In this document: piece after piece, positions 23,888 to 32,022 of the stretch
How the letters are laid out: every line of letters starts with the position of its first letter
Position numbering within the stretch: the stretch's first letter is position 1
Assembly: GCF_014636275.1 (NCBI RefSeq)
Contig: NZ_BMEB01000002.1
Location: forward strand, 434,001-498,000
Reading direction: 5' to 3'
DNA from: Cellulomonas carbonis
GTDB lineage: Bacteria; Actinomycetota; Actinomycetes; Actinomycetales; Cellulomonadaceae
Length of the DNA stretch: 64,000 nt
Program-made: the position numbers and the translations under genes
The notes under the pieces: model-generated
Seen by the model: only the letters and a program-made list of their open reading frames with translations
The model's database searches: none
What the model was told of the DNA's origin: nothing

Positions 23888-25576
23888 TCAGACGGCCTGG
23901 TCGTAGGAGTCGACGACGGACACGTCGAGCGCGAAGTCCACAGGGGCGGCGCCGAACAGCAGCCGGCCCGCCTCCGCCGCGGCATCGCGGACGGCGGCGG
24001 CGACGTCGTCGGCCAGCTCGCGGGGTGTGTGCACGAGGACCTCGTCGTGGAGGAAGAACGCGAGGTGCGGCCGGCCGGGCATCGGCGCGATGCGTCGGCG
24101 CACGGACGCCATCCAGCAGAGCGCCCACTCGGCCGCCGTGCCCTGGACGACGAAGTTGCGCGTGAACCGGCCCCACTCGCGGCGTCTGCGCTGCGCGGTC
24201 CGGACGTCCTCGGGCCGCGCCTCCTGCTCGGACGCGCGCCGCACGTCGGCCCACCAGCGCTCGCCCGGCACGGGCGACGAGCGGCCGAGCCAGGTCGACA
24301 CGACCTCGCCGCGCTCGCCGGCGCGCGCGGCGTCCTCGACGAGGCCCACCGCACGCGGGTAGGCACGCGTCAGCTCGGGCATGAGGGCGCCCGCGGCACC
24401 CGTCGTGGCCCCGTAGATGGCGCCCAGCATCGCGTACTTGGCCTGGGTGCGCGTCTCGACGATGCCCGCGTCGACGACGCCCTGGTAGAGGTCGGCCGCG
24501 CGTCCCGCGGCCGCCATCGCGGCGTCCGCCGACATCGCGGCGAGGACGCGTGGCTCGAGCTGCGCCGCGTCGGCGACGACGAACGTCCACCCCGGGTCGG
24601 CGCGCACCGCGGCGCGGACCGCCGCGGGGAGCTGGAGCGCGCCCCCGCCGCTCGACGCCCAGCGCCCGGTGACGACGCCGCCCGGGACGTAGTCCGGCCG
24701 GTAGCGGCCGTCGCGGACCCACGACTCCATCCAGTGCCAGCCGTTGGCCGAGAGCAGCCGCGACCGCTTCTTGTACTCCAGGAGCGGCGCGACCGCGGGG
24801 TGGTCGAGCGCGCGGATCTCGTGCGTGCGGGTGCTCGTGACGTCGAGCCCGGCCGAGCGGAGCGCCGACAGCAGCTCGGGCTGCGAGTCCGGGTTGAGGC
24901 GCGGCCGGCCCAGCGCGGTCCGCACCTCGTCGGCGAGGGCCTCGAGCAGCGGCGGGCGGGCGTCCCCGCCGAGCGGCCGGGGACCGACCAGCCCGGTCAG
25001 GAGCGCGTCGTGCACGGAGGTGTCCCAGGGCAGGCCGTCGTGGTGCATCTCCGCGGCGACCAGCGCTCCCGTCGACTCGGCGGCGAGGAGCAGGCGCAGC
25101 CGACCCGGCTCGCGGGCGCCCGCGACGGCGTCGAGCTGGCGGCGCAGCTCGTCGGGCTCGTTCGGCCCGTCACCGGTGGGTGCGAGCGGCCCGGCCTGGG
25201 GAAGGGCGTCGAAGAGCGTCGGTGCGTCGTCGTCGGTGCGCGGGACCCCGGGGCGTGGGGCGTCCCACCGGCCGGGGGGCGCCGTCGCGAGGTCGGCCCC
25301 GGCCGTCGCCGCGCTCGACCGGAGGATCGCGTGGCACAGGCGCAGGTCGTGGCAGCGCGCGACCCGCACGCCGGCGCTCAGCAGCGGCGGGTAGCGGCGT
25401 GCCGTGTCGTCCCAGACCCAGCGCGGACCGGTCGTGGCCTCCCGACGTGCGACCTCGGCGGTGAGGTCGGGCAGCGGGACGGGCGTGCGCCCGGTGACCG
25501 TGCCGTCGTCGGTCGCGTCGAGCAGCTCGACCGTCCCCGGGCGGTCGGGGTGGTCTCTCACGACGACGAGGGGCAC
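23888..25576 (-). CDS. DNA polymerase I-like protein (bifunctional 3'-5' exonuclease/polymerase annotation)
   Basis: A 562-residue family A polymerase paralog, much shorter than PolA and without a 5'-nuclease domain. The N-terminal third is a degenerate exonuclease-like region lacking clear DxE motifs. Polymerase motif A reads VADAAQLEPRVLAAMS (DxxQxE kept), the O-helix region RTQAKYAMLGAIYGATTG and motif C FFLHDEVLVHTP with HDE kept. Both catalytic acids are therefore present. The start GTG at 25576 follows GGGAGGA. It is a single gene, convergent with the importer operon. Actinobacterial members are widespread but their role is not settled; DNA repair is likely. Confidence 0.85.
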   Translation of the reverse strand: MPLVVVRDHPDRPGTVELLDATDDGTVTGRTPVPLPDLTAEVARREATTGPRWVWDDTARRYPPLLSAGVRVARCHDLRLCHAILRSSAATAGADLATAPPGRWDAPRPGVPRTDDDAPTLFDALPQAGPLAPTGDGPNEPDELRRQLDAVAGAREPGRLRLLLAAESTGALVAAEMHHDGLPWDTSVHDALLTGLVGPRPLGGDARPPLLEALADEVRTALGRPRLNPDSQPELLSALRSAGLDVTSTRTHEIRALDHPAVAPLLEYKKRSRLLSANGWHWMESWVRDGRYRPDYVPGGVVTGRWASSGGGALQLPAAVRAAVRADPGWTFVVADAAQLEPRVLAAMSADAAMAAAGRAADLYQGVVDAGIVETRTQAKYAMLGAIYGATTGAAGALMPELTRAYPRAVGLVEDAARAGERGEVVSTWLGRSSPVPGERWWADVRRASEQEARPEDVRTAQRRRREWGRFTRNFVVQGTAAEWALCWMASVRRRIAPMPGRPHLAFFLHDEVLVHTPRELADDVAAAVRDAAAEAGRLLFGAAPVDFALDVSVVDSYDQAV

Positions 25577-25713
25577 GGTGCATCCTCCCGCGAGGCGCCG
25601 ACAGCGAGGGGCGCGGGCCCGGACGACGGCTCCTGCGGGGCGCCGCCGCCGCGGGCCCGGGCGGGGACGCCGCCGCCGCAGGCACGGTGGTGCGGAGGCC
25701 CGAGCCGGACGCG

Positions 25714-25747
25714 CCGACGGCCCCGTCCGGGTGGACGGGGCCGTCGG
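25714..25747. terminator. Strong hairpin after the FKBP gene
   Basis: A perfect 15-bp stem (CCGACGGCCCCGTCC at 25714-25728 and its complement at 25733-25747) with a 4-nt loop, 45 bp after the FKBP stop on the minus strand. Confidence 0.85.
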
Positions 25748-25792
25748 TCCTGCCTAGGCGGTGCTCAGCGGCCCGCGGGCCTCATGCGCCGC

Positions 25793-26764
25793 TCAGTACG
25801 CGTCGAGGATGTCGACGACGAAGACGAGCGTCTCCTCGGCGAGCTCGTGGTCCGGCTGCCCGCCGTACGCCAGGTCGGGCGGGATGACGAGCAGGACCTG
25901 GCTGCCGACCTCCTGGCCGACGAGCGCCTGGTCCCAGCCCTGGATGACCTGGCCGACGCCGATCGCGAACTCCGCGGGCGTCCCGCGCTCCCACGACGAG
26001 TCGAACACCTCGCCGTCGGAGTACTTCACGCCGTGGTACTGGACCGAGATGGTCTGGCCCTGCTGGACCTCCGGGCCGGTGCCCTCGATGAGCGGCTGCA
26101 CCGTGAGGTCGGTCGGGGCGGTCGAGCCCTCGGGGATCTCGACGCTCGGGGCGCCGTCCTCGCCGAGCGTGACGGTCGGGAGGCCCTCGACGGGCGCGAC
26201 GGCGGTGCCCTCGGCGCGCGTGGGGACGTCCTTGGCCTCGATGACCTCGACGGCCATGACGGCTGCGGCGAAGGCCTCGGCCTCCTCGGTCGCCTCGCCA
26301 CCCGGGGTCGCGAAGAGGAAGCGCGTGCCGACCTTCTGACCGGCCATCGCCTCGGTGAGCGCGGGGATGTAGTACTGCTGGTCGCCGAGCTTCATGCGCA
26401 GCGGCTGGTCGGTCTCCCAGGTGGAGCCGAGGGTCTCGCCGTTGTCGCCGTCGTACGCGACGTAGTGGAACGTCACGGACTGGCCCTCGGCGAGCTCGCT
26501 GCCCGTGCCCTCGGTCTCGACGATCGCGACGGGTGCCGAGACGGCGAACGGCTGCTCGAAGGTGAGCGTGGGAGCGGCTCCCAGGTCGCCCTCGACCTCG
26601 ACGGCCTCGAGCGCGGCGAGGTCCTCGGGGGTGGCCTCGGCGGCGCCGTCGGCCCCGTCCGTGCTCGCGGACTCCGTGGGCTCGGTCTCCGGCTCCTCGG
26701 AGGACTGCCCGCAGCCGGCGAGCAGGAGCGTGGTGGTCAGGAGGGCGGCGGCCAGTCGGCGCAC
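25793..26764 (-). CDS. Lipoprotein with two FKBP-type peptidyl-prolyl isomerase domains
   Basis: A 323-residue exported lipoprotein with lipobox LLAGC at about residue 15-19 and a Glu/Thr/Ser-rich linker. A first, degenerate FKBP domain lies at about 65-175 (EGQSVTFHYVAYDGDNGETL, then KVGTRFLFATPGG). A second, canonical one lies at about 210-323 (VQYHGVKYSDGEVFDSSWER, VIQGWDQALVGQEVGSQVLL, IPPDLAYG). The second keeps the Tyr, Asp, Trp and AYG residues of the active pocket. It probably assists folding of secreted proteins. GTG at 26764 has GAAGGA 7 nt upstream, and a TACTGT -10 box lies about 90 bp upstream (26854-26859). It is a single gene. Confidence 0.9.
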   Translation of the reverse strand: MRRLAAALLTTTLLLAGCGQSSEEPETEPTESASTDGADGAAEATPEDLAALEAVEVEGDLGAAPTLTFEQPFAVSAPVAIVETEGTGSELAEGQSVTFHYVAYDGDNGETLGSTWETDQPLRMKLGDQQYYIPALTEAMAGQKVGTRFLFATPGGEATEEAEAFAAAVMAVEVIEAKDVPTRAEGTAVAPVEGLPTVTLGEDGAPSVEIPEGSTAPTDLTVQPLIEGTGPEVQQGQTISVQYHGVKYSDGEVFDSSWERGTPAEFAIGVGQVIQGWDQALVGQEVGSQVLLVIPPDLAYGGQPDHELAEETLVFVVDILDAY

Positions 26765-27101
26765 AGGCAGTCCTTCGTCGTCGAGGTCCGGGCCGGCGTT
26801 CGCCGTGGCGTCCGCGCCGGCCGTCGTCGTCCGCGAGATGCGGACACCGGGTGACAGTACGCCGGTGGCGCACCCCGAGAGGCTACGCCCGGACCCTGGG
26901 AGGTCGCTGGGTGCGGTCCGCGACGGCTGTGGGGTGGGACGAGCGGCCCTCGCCTGTGGACGCGCCGCGCGGGCAGCGCGCGCGCCGAGTCGCCGTCGTC
27001 GGCGGGCCGCTGCCCCGCGCGTCGCGCCCGCCGCGCGCCAGGGTGGCCGTCGACGGGGCCGCCCGCGTGCGAGGGGGCGCGCACGGTGTGAACCTCGGTG
27101 G
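26765..27101. other. Divergent intergenic region
   Basis: Gap of 337 bp between the FKBP and F420 genes, which point away from each other. On the minus strand TACTGT (26854-26859) is the likely -10 of the FKBP promoter. The rest is GC-rich with no ORF of typical codon use and no strong hairpin; the F420 gene promoter was not identified. Confidence 0.5.
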
Positions 27102-28082
27102 ATGACGCGCATCGGGTACACCCTCATGACCGAGCAGAGCGGGCCGCGGGAGCTCGTGGGCTACGCGCAGGAGGCGGAGCGTCAGGGCTTCGACTTCCTC
27201 GTCTCGAGCGACCACTACTTCCCGTGGCTCGACGAGCAGGGGCACGCCCCGAACGCGTGGGTGACCCTCGGCGCCGTCGCGCACGCGACCGAGCGCATCG
27301 AGCTCATGACCTACGTGACCTGCCCGATCCTGCGGTACCACCCCGCCGTCGTCGCGCAGCAGGCCGCGACGCTCGGCGTCCTGTCTGGGGGCCGCTTCCT
27401 CCTCAACCTCGGCGCAGGCGAGAACCTCAACGAGCACGTCGTCGGCCAGCGGTGGCCCGCCGTGGGGGAGCGGCACGACATGCTCGAGGAGGCCGTCGAG
27501 ATCATCCGCGCGCTGCTCGACGGCGAGCGCCTCACGTTCGAGGGCGACCACTTCCGCGTGGACTCGGCCAAGGTCTGGGACCTGCCCGACGAGCGCGTCG
27601 AGATCGGCGCCGCGGTGTCGGGCCCCCAGTCGATCGAGCGCTTCGCGACGGCGGTGGACCACCTCGTCGCGGTCGAGCCGGACGCCGAGGCCGTCGAGCA
27701 CTGGAAGGGCGTCCGGTCGGAGGCCGGTCTGGGGGAGTCGCGGCGCATCGGGCAGATGCCGATCAGCTGGCACCCCGACCCGGAGGTCGCCGCCCGCCGC
27801 GCGCACGAGCAGTTCCGCTGGTTCGGCTTCGGCTGGAAGGTCAACGCCGACCTCCCGACCACCGAGGCGTTCGACGCCGCGTCGCAGTTCGTGACGCCCG
27901 ACGACGTCGCGGACGCGATCCCGTGCGGGCCGGACCTCGACGCGATCGTCGAGGCGGCGTCGGCGTACGTCGAAGCCGGGTTCACGGACCTCGCGATCGT
28001 GCAGATCGGCGACGAGAAGCAGCAGGAGTTCCTCGACGAGGTCGCTGGACCGCTCGCGGAGCGGCTCAAGGCGCTGGGGTGA
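27102..28082 (+). CDS. LLM-class F420-dependent oxidoreductase (F420-dependent G6PDH-like family)
   Basis: A 326-residue TIM-barrel flavin/F420 enzyme starting MTRIGYTLMTEQSGPRELVG. Family stretches are GFDFLVSSDHYFPWLDEQGH (with the catalytic-type Asp-His), YVTCPILRYHPAVVAQQAAT, GRFLLNLGAGENLNEHVVG and AAVSGPQSIERFA, as in the F420-G6PDH subgroup. It transfers hydride between coenzyme F420 and an unknown substrate in the cytosol. The start at 27102 places the barrel's first strand at residue 3. It is a single gene, followed by a low-complexity GC stretch (28083-28363) in which I see no gene. It indicates that the organism makes F420. Confidence 0.9.
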   Translation: MTRIGYTLMTEQSGPRELVGYAQEAERQGFDFLVSSDHYFPWLDEQGHAPNAWVTLGAVAHATERIELMTYVTCPILRYHPAVVAQQAATLGVLSGGRFLLNLGAGENLNEHVVGQRWPAVGERHDMLEEAVEIIRALLDGERLTFEGDHFRVDSAKVWDLPDERVEIGAAVSGPQSIERFATAVDHLVAVEPDAEAVEHWKGVRSEAGLGESRRIGQMPISWHPDPEVAARRAHEQFRWFGFGWKVNADLPTTEAFDAASQFVTPDDVADAIPCGPDLDAIVEAASAYVEAGFTDLAIVQIGDEKQQEFLDEVAGPLAERLKALG

Positions 28083-28363
28083 GCGGCGCGGGGCGGTGAG
28101 GGCTGCCGGTCCGGGTCGGTGGCGGGCGACGGTGCGGGTCGCGCGGTGGTCAGCGGTGCCCGGGTGGGTGGCGCGGGCGTGACGGTCGTGCGGTGGTGAG
28201 CGGTCCCCCGGTGCAGTGACAGGCCCCGTGCGCTGGTCGCCCGCGTGGGGCTGCGACCGCCCGGGCCCGATCGCCCGCCTGCCCGCCCCGCCCGGTCGCC
28301 TGCCCGGGCCCGGTCGCCCGCCCGGCCCTGGACATCGCGCAGGGACGGGAGGATCGTCGGGTC

Positions 28364-28612
28364 ATGGGCGAGCTCGTGGGCCTTCCTGCGCTGGTGGACT
28401 CGGTCGCGCTGCGTGACGTCCGCGGCGACCGCGGCCTCCAGGCGACGTGGCACGACGACGACGGCGTCGTGGTGCTGAGCACCTGGCGCCAGGGCAGGTG
28501 CGTGGCGACCGTACGCCTCGCGCCGGCCGACGCCGCTGCGCTGATCGCGCTGCTCGCCGACGGGATCGAGCGCCACGAGCGCGGTCGTCACGGCTGGCGG
28601 CCCGTCGCCTGA
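28364..28612 (+). CDS. Small hypothetical protein, 82 residues
   Basis: Acidic-basic cytosolic protein with no membrane segment or cysteine. It alternates short strands (VALRDVRGDRGLQATWHDDD, VVVLSTWRQGRCVATVRL) with a C-terminal helix (APADAAALIALLADGIERHE), as in small alpha/beta proteins. GGGAGG lies at a workable distance upstream and codon use is that of a real actinobacterial gene. I do not recognise the family. It stands alone between repeats, with nothing nearby to suggest a job. Confidence 0.65.
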   Translation: MGELVGLPALVDSVALRDVRGDRGLQATWHDDDGVVVLSTWRQGRCVATVRLAPADAAALIALLADGIERHERGRHGWRPVA

Positions 28613-29027
28613 GGTCGGGGACGGCGCCTGGGTCGGGCCCCGGGGCCTGAGGTCGGGGGGCCGGTGCTCGGGGGCGGGGTCGGTGCTCGGGGGCGGGGTC
28701 GGCGCCTGAGGTCGTAGGCAGGTGCTCGAGGGCGGGCCTTGGTGCCCAGCGGTCGCGTGGCGGTGGCGCTCGATCGCTCCGCCGTGCGGCTGCTGACCCG
28801 GACTGGCAGCGCAGCGCCCGTCGCGGCTGTCCACAATTCGCCAGAATGCATTTCCTCCACAGTTCATGCAGCCCTTCGAAAGGGCGTTCATGGGTGGCTG
28901 CAAAGCCGGGTTGCGGGACGATCCGAGGATTCACGGGTGATTGCTGCCCGGCGCAATTCCATGTCAGTGGTAAGTCGTAGCGTCATCCCTGTCATCGAGG
29001 GGATCGCGGGGCTCGCAGGGGGCGCAC
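28613..29027. other. Intergenic region with GC repeats and an AT-richer promoter segment
   Basis: 28613-28735 consists of near-repeats of GGTGCTCGGGGGCGGGGTC. From about 28820 to 28990 the composition drops to about 55 percent GC, with TCCACAATTCG, the small palindrome CCCTTCGAAAGGG and GGTAAGTCGTAG, then returns to normal at the HNH gene. The AT-richer part probably holds the HNH promoter. A 44-codon ORF there lacks normal codon use and is not called. Confidence 0.55.
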
Positions 29028-30584
29028 ATGGGCACGACGACGGACGGGGCGACCGGGCGTGCGGACCTCGGTGCGCGCCTCTCCGTCCTCGCCCGGGCGG
29101 TCGACGCGCTCGTCGAGGACGTCGACCCGGAGGCGCTCGACGCCGTCGTCGCGGCCGACCTCCACGTCGGACTCCGCCGCCTCGCGGACCGGATCACCGG
29201 GGTCGCGGTGCGTGTCCTCCCCGTGGTCGAGGCCGACGGCCGGTGGGCGCTCGACGGGGCGCGGAGCTTCCCCGTGTGGCTCGCGTCGCGGACCGGGTGC
29301 TCGACGGCAGCGGCGCGGCGGGACGTCCGCCTGGGCCGCGCGCTGCGCGACGAGCTCGCGGCGACGGCCGAGGCCGTGACGCGGGGCTCCGTCCCTCTGG
29401 AGCACGCGCGGGTCCTCGCCACCGTCGCGGCGACGAGCGAGGCGCGACGGGACGCGCTGCGGGACAGGACGTCGGCGTGCGGCGAGCGGTTCCTGCTCGA
29501 CCAGGCGACGCTGCTCGCCGCCGATCCTTTCCGCAGCCTGGTCCGGCGGTGGTCGGCCGCTGCCGACCCCGACGCCGACGAGCGAGGGTTCCGCGACGCC
29601 GTCGAGCGCGAGTTCCTCGACGTCGCGAGGACGATGGGCGGCTACCACCTCGCGGGGTTCCTCACGGAGGAGCACGGTCAGCTGCTCGCGGCGGCCCTCG
29701 CCTCGGCAGCGGGCACGCCGAGCGGTGACGACACCCGCACGTCCTCGCAGCGGAGGGCTCATGCGCTGACGTCGTTGACGCGGACGGTCCTGGACCACGG
29801 GCTCACGGGTGCCGGGGCTGCCGTTCGCCCCCACCTGAGCGTGCACGTCGACCTGGACCGGCTGGTGCCCGAGGTCGGCCTGACCCGCGCGGACACCCCG
29901 CCGGCGACCTTCGACGACGGGACGCCCGTCCCGACGACGCTCCTGCGGCGGCTCGCGTGCGACAGCGAGGTGACGCGGATCGTGTTCGGTCCGGCGTCGG
30001 CGGTGCTCGACGTCGGGCGGTCGGCGCGCACCGTCACAGGCCCCCTTCGACGAGCCGTCATCGCGCGGGACCGGCACTGCTCCTTCCCCGGCTGCCACGA
30101 ACCACCGGCCCGCTGCGACGTCCACCACCCGCACCACTGGGCCGACGGCGGCGTCACCTCGGTCGACAACGCGATCCTGCTCTGCTGGCACCACCACGAC
30201 CACGTCCACCGGACGGGGGTCACCATCACGCCCGCCCGCCGTGCGGCTCGTGGATCGCAGCCGGTGACGGGGGAGGGTCGTCGCACAGCACGGCGGGTCG
30301 CAGCCAGAACGGCCGAGGCCCTCGCGCAGGCGCAGGCGCAGGGACAGGCCCAGGCCCGTGCCCAGGCCCAGGCCCAGGCGCAGGGGCCCGGGTCGGTCGC
30401 GCGTGACAGGACCAGCGCCGCGGCTCCGCGCGCCGTCGCGCCTGCACTCGGTCGGTCAGGCTGGACCTTCGCCGACCGGGCGGGGCGGTCGCTCACGGCG
30501 ACCCGGCCCGCTCGACGGCGGACGACGCCCACTGCGGCCACGAGTCGCGACGGCTCCCGCTCGGACCGCGGTCGCGGGCCCTGA
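29028..30584 (+). CDS. HNH endonuclease-signature protein with DUF222 domain
   Basis: A 518-residue protein of the 13E12-repeat type common in actinobacteria. DUF222 covers about residues 30-330 (AADLHVGLRRLADRITGVAV, SFPVWLASRTGCSTAAARRD). The HNH domain covers about 335-400, with zinc-type Cys and HH pairs in ARDRHCSFPGCHEPPARCDV and HHPHHWADGGVTSVDN, then LLCWHHHDHVH. A low-complexity Ala-Gln repeat (about 430-452, DNA 30324-30386) and a basic tail follow. It may be a remnant of a mobile element that has become resident. The upstream AT-rich segment differs in composition from its surroundings. Cleavage activity is not established for the family. Confidence 0.9.
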   Translation: MGTTTDGATGRADLGARLSVLARAVDALVEDVDPEALDAVVAADLHVGLRRLADRITGVAVRVLPVVEADGRWALDGARSFPVWLASRTGCSTAAARRDVRLGRALRDELAATAEAVTRGSVPLEHARVLATVAATSEARRDALRDRTSACGERFLLDQATLLAADPFRSLVRRWSAAADPDADERGFRDAVEREFLDVARTMGGYHLAGFLTEEHGQLLAAALASAAGTPSGDDTRTSSQRRAHALTSLTRTVLDHGLTGAGAAVRPHLSVHVDLDRLVPEVGLTRADTPPATFDDGTPVPTTLLRRLACDSEVTRIVFGPASAVLDVGRSARTVTGPLRRAVIARDRHCSFPGCHEPPARCDVHHPHHWADGGVTSVDNAILLCWHHHDHVHRTGVTITPARRAARGSQPVTGEGRRTARRVAARTAEALAQAQAQGQAQARAQAQAQAQGPGSVARDRTSAAAPRAVAPALGRSGWTFADRAGRSLTATRPARRRTTPTAATSRDGSRSDRGRGP

Positions 30585-30677
30585 TGGAGGGAAGTCGGTC
30601 CGCCGCCGTCCCGCCCCGTCCCGCCCCCGTCCCCCCTGTCCCGCCGACGACCGGCAGGCTCGTGGCAGGCTCGTCCC

Positions 30678-31769
30678 GTGACAGGCCCCACCCCCGCCGA
30701 CCTCCGCCGCTGGCGCCGTCATCTCGCCGACGAGCGTGCCGAGGCGGCCGTCTACCGCGATCTCGCGCGGCACCGCGACGGTGAGGAGCGCGAGATCCTG
30801 CTCGCCCTCGCCGAGGCCGAGGGGCGGCACGCCGCGCACTGGGAGCAGCTGCTCGGGGACCAGGTCGGCGAGCCGCGTCGCGGCGACATCCGGTTCCGGA
30901 TCCTGGCGTGGCTCGCGCGGCGATTCGGCTCCGTCTTCGTGCTGGCGCTCGCGCAGCGCGCGGAGGCCCGTGCGACGTACGAGGCCGATCTCGACGCGAC
31001 ACCCACCATGGCCGCGGACGAGCGGATCCACGAGGAGGTCGTGCGCGCGCTCGCGACCCGGGGACGCAACCAGCTGTCCGGGACGTTCCGGGCCGCCGTC
31101 TTCGGCGCGAACGACGGGCTCGTGTCGAACCTCGCGATCGTCATCGGCGTCGCCGCCGCGGGGGTGCCCACCGCGACGGTGCTGCTGACCGGACTCGCCG
31201 GGCTGCTGTCGGGGGCGCTCTCGATGGGTGCGGGCGAGTACATCTCCGTCCGGTCGCAGCGCGAGCTCCTCGCGGCGTCGGCCCCGAGCGCGGCAGCCGC
31301 GGCCGCCCTCCCGCACCTCGACGTGAGCGCCAACGAGCTCAGCCTCGTCTACCGCGCCCGCGGCATGTCCGCCGACGACGCCCAGCGTCGCGCCGACGAG
31401 GTCCTGGCCGACCTCGAGGCCGCCGACGTCGGCGCGCTGCACGCCCCGTCGCCGCACCACTCGCGCACCGCGGGCGAGCCGCACGACGTCGTCGGCTCGG
31501 CGCTCGGGGCGGCCGTCTCGTCCTTCTGCTTCTTCGGCTCCGGGGCCGCCGTGCCCGTGCTGCCGTTCCTGCTCGGGCTCGACGGCTCGGTGGCGCTCGT
31601 CGTCGCCGTCGTCGCGGTCGGGCTCGCACTCCTCCTGACGGGAGCGATGGTCGGCCTCATCTCGGGCGGCCCACCGTTCAGCCGTGCCCTGCGCCAGCTC
31701 GCGGTGGGCGCCGGGGCCGCGCTCGTCACCTACGGCCTCGGCACCGTCTTCGGCGCGACGGTCGGCTGA
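30678..31769 (+). CDS. VIT1/CCC1-family iron/manganese transporter with N-terminal ferritin-like domain
   Basis: A 363-residue membrane protein. Residues about 10-140 are a ferritin/rubrerythrin-like bundle with metal-binding Glu/His patterns (ERAEAAVYRDLARHRDGEER, AEGRHAAHWEQL, ADERIHEEVVRAL). Residues about 150-363 carry the CCC1 helices (FRAAVFGANDGLVSNLAIVI, GLLSGALSMGAGEYISVRSQ). Such fusions export Fe(II) or Mn(II) and resemble MbfA. The start is GTG at 30678; a CAGGCT box 6 nt upstream suggests a leaderless mRNA. It is a single gene between the HNH gene and a GGDEF-EAL gene, with no operon partner. Confidence 0.92.
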   Translation: MTGPTPADLRRWRRHLADERAEAAVYRDLARHRDGEEREILLALAEAEGRHAAHWEQLLGDQVGEPRRGDIRFRILAWLARRFGSVFVLALAQRAEARATYEADLDATPTMAADERIHEEVVRALATRGRNQLSGTFRAAVFGANDGLVSNLAIVIGVAAAGVPTATVLLTGLAGLLSGALSMGAGEYISVRSQRELLAASAPSAAAAAALPHLDVSANELSLVYRARGMSADDAQRRADEVLADLEAADVGALHAPSPHHSRTAGEPHDVVGSALGAAVSSFCFFGSGAAVPVLPFLLGLDGSVALVVAVVAVGLALLLTGAMVGLISGGPPFSRALRQLAVGAGAALVTYGLGTVFGATVG

Positions 31770-31982
31770 GCCTGCCGGCGGGGCGCGGCCGGCGGGGCGC
31801 GGCCGGGAGAGCGTGAGGCGCGAGCTGCCGGACCGTGACCACGCGCCGCTGACCAGTGCACCAGCCCCACGGACCCACCTGGCGGTCGGCTCACGCCGCG
31901 AGCCCGGCGAACCGGGTGAATCCATGCACCCGACCGGCCGAATTGCCCCATCGGACCCGGAACGACCGCGCGTGTCGGCCGC

Positions 31983-31988
31983 TACTGT
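31983..31988 (+). promoter_or_regulatory. Candidate -10 box of the PAS-GGDEF-EAL gene
   Basis: TACTGT stands 35 bp before the ATG at 32023; the -35 region is poor. The upstream part of 31770-32022 is short GC repeats without a gene. Confidence 0.4.
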
Positions 31989-32022
31989 CGGCGACGACCC
32001 CGAGAAGTGAGCAGGCGCGACG

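Noticed and set aside
28858..28990. 44-codon ORF starting MHFLHSS in the AT-richer island
   Set aside because: No ribosome-binding site, poor codon use for this genome and no similarity to known proteins that I recognise.
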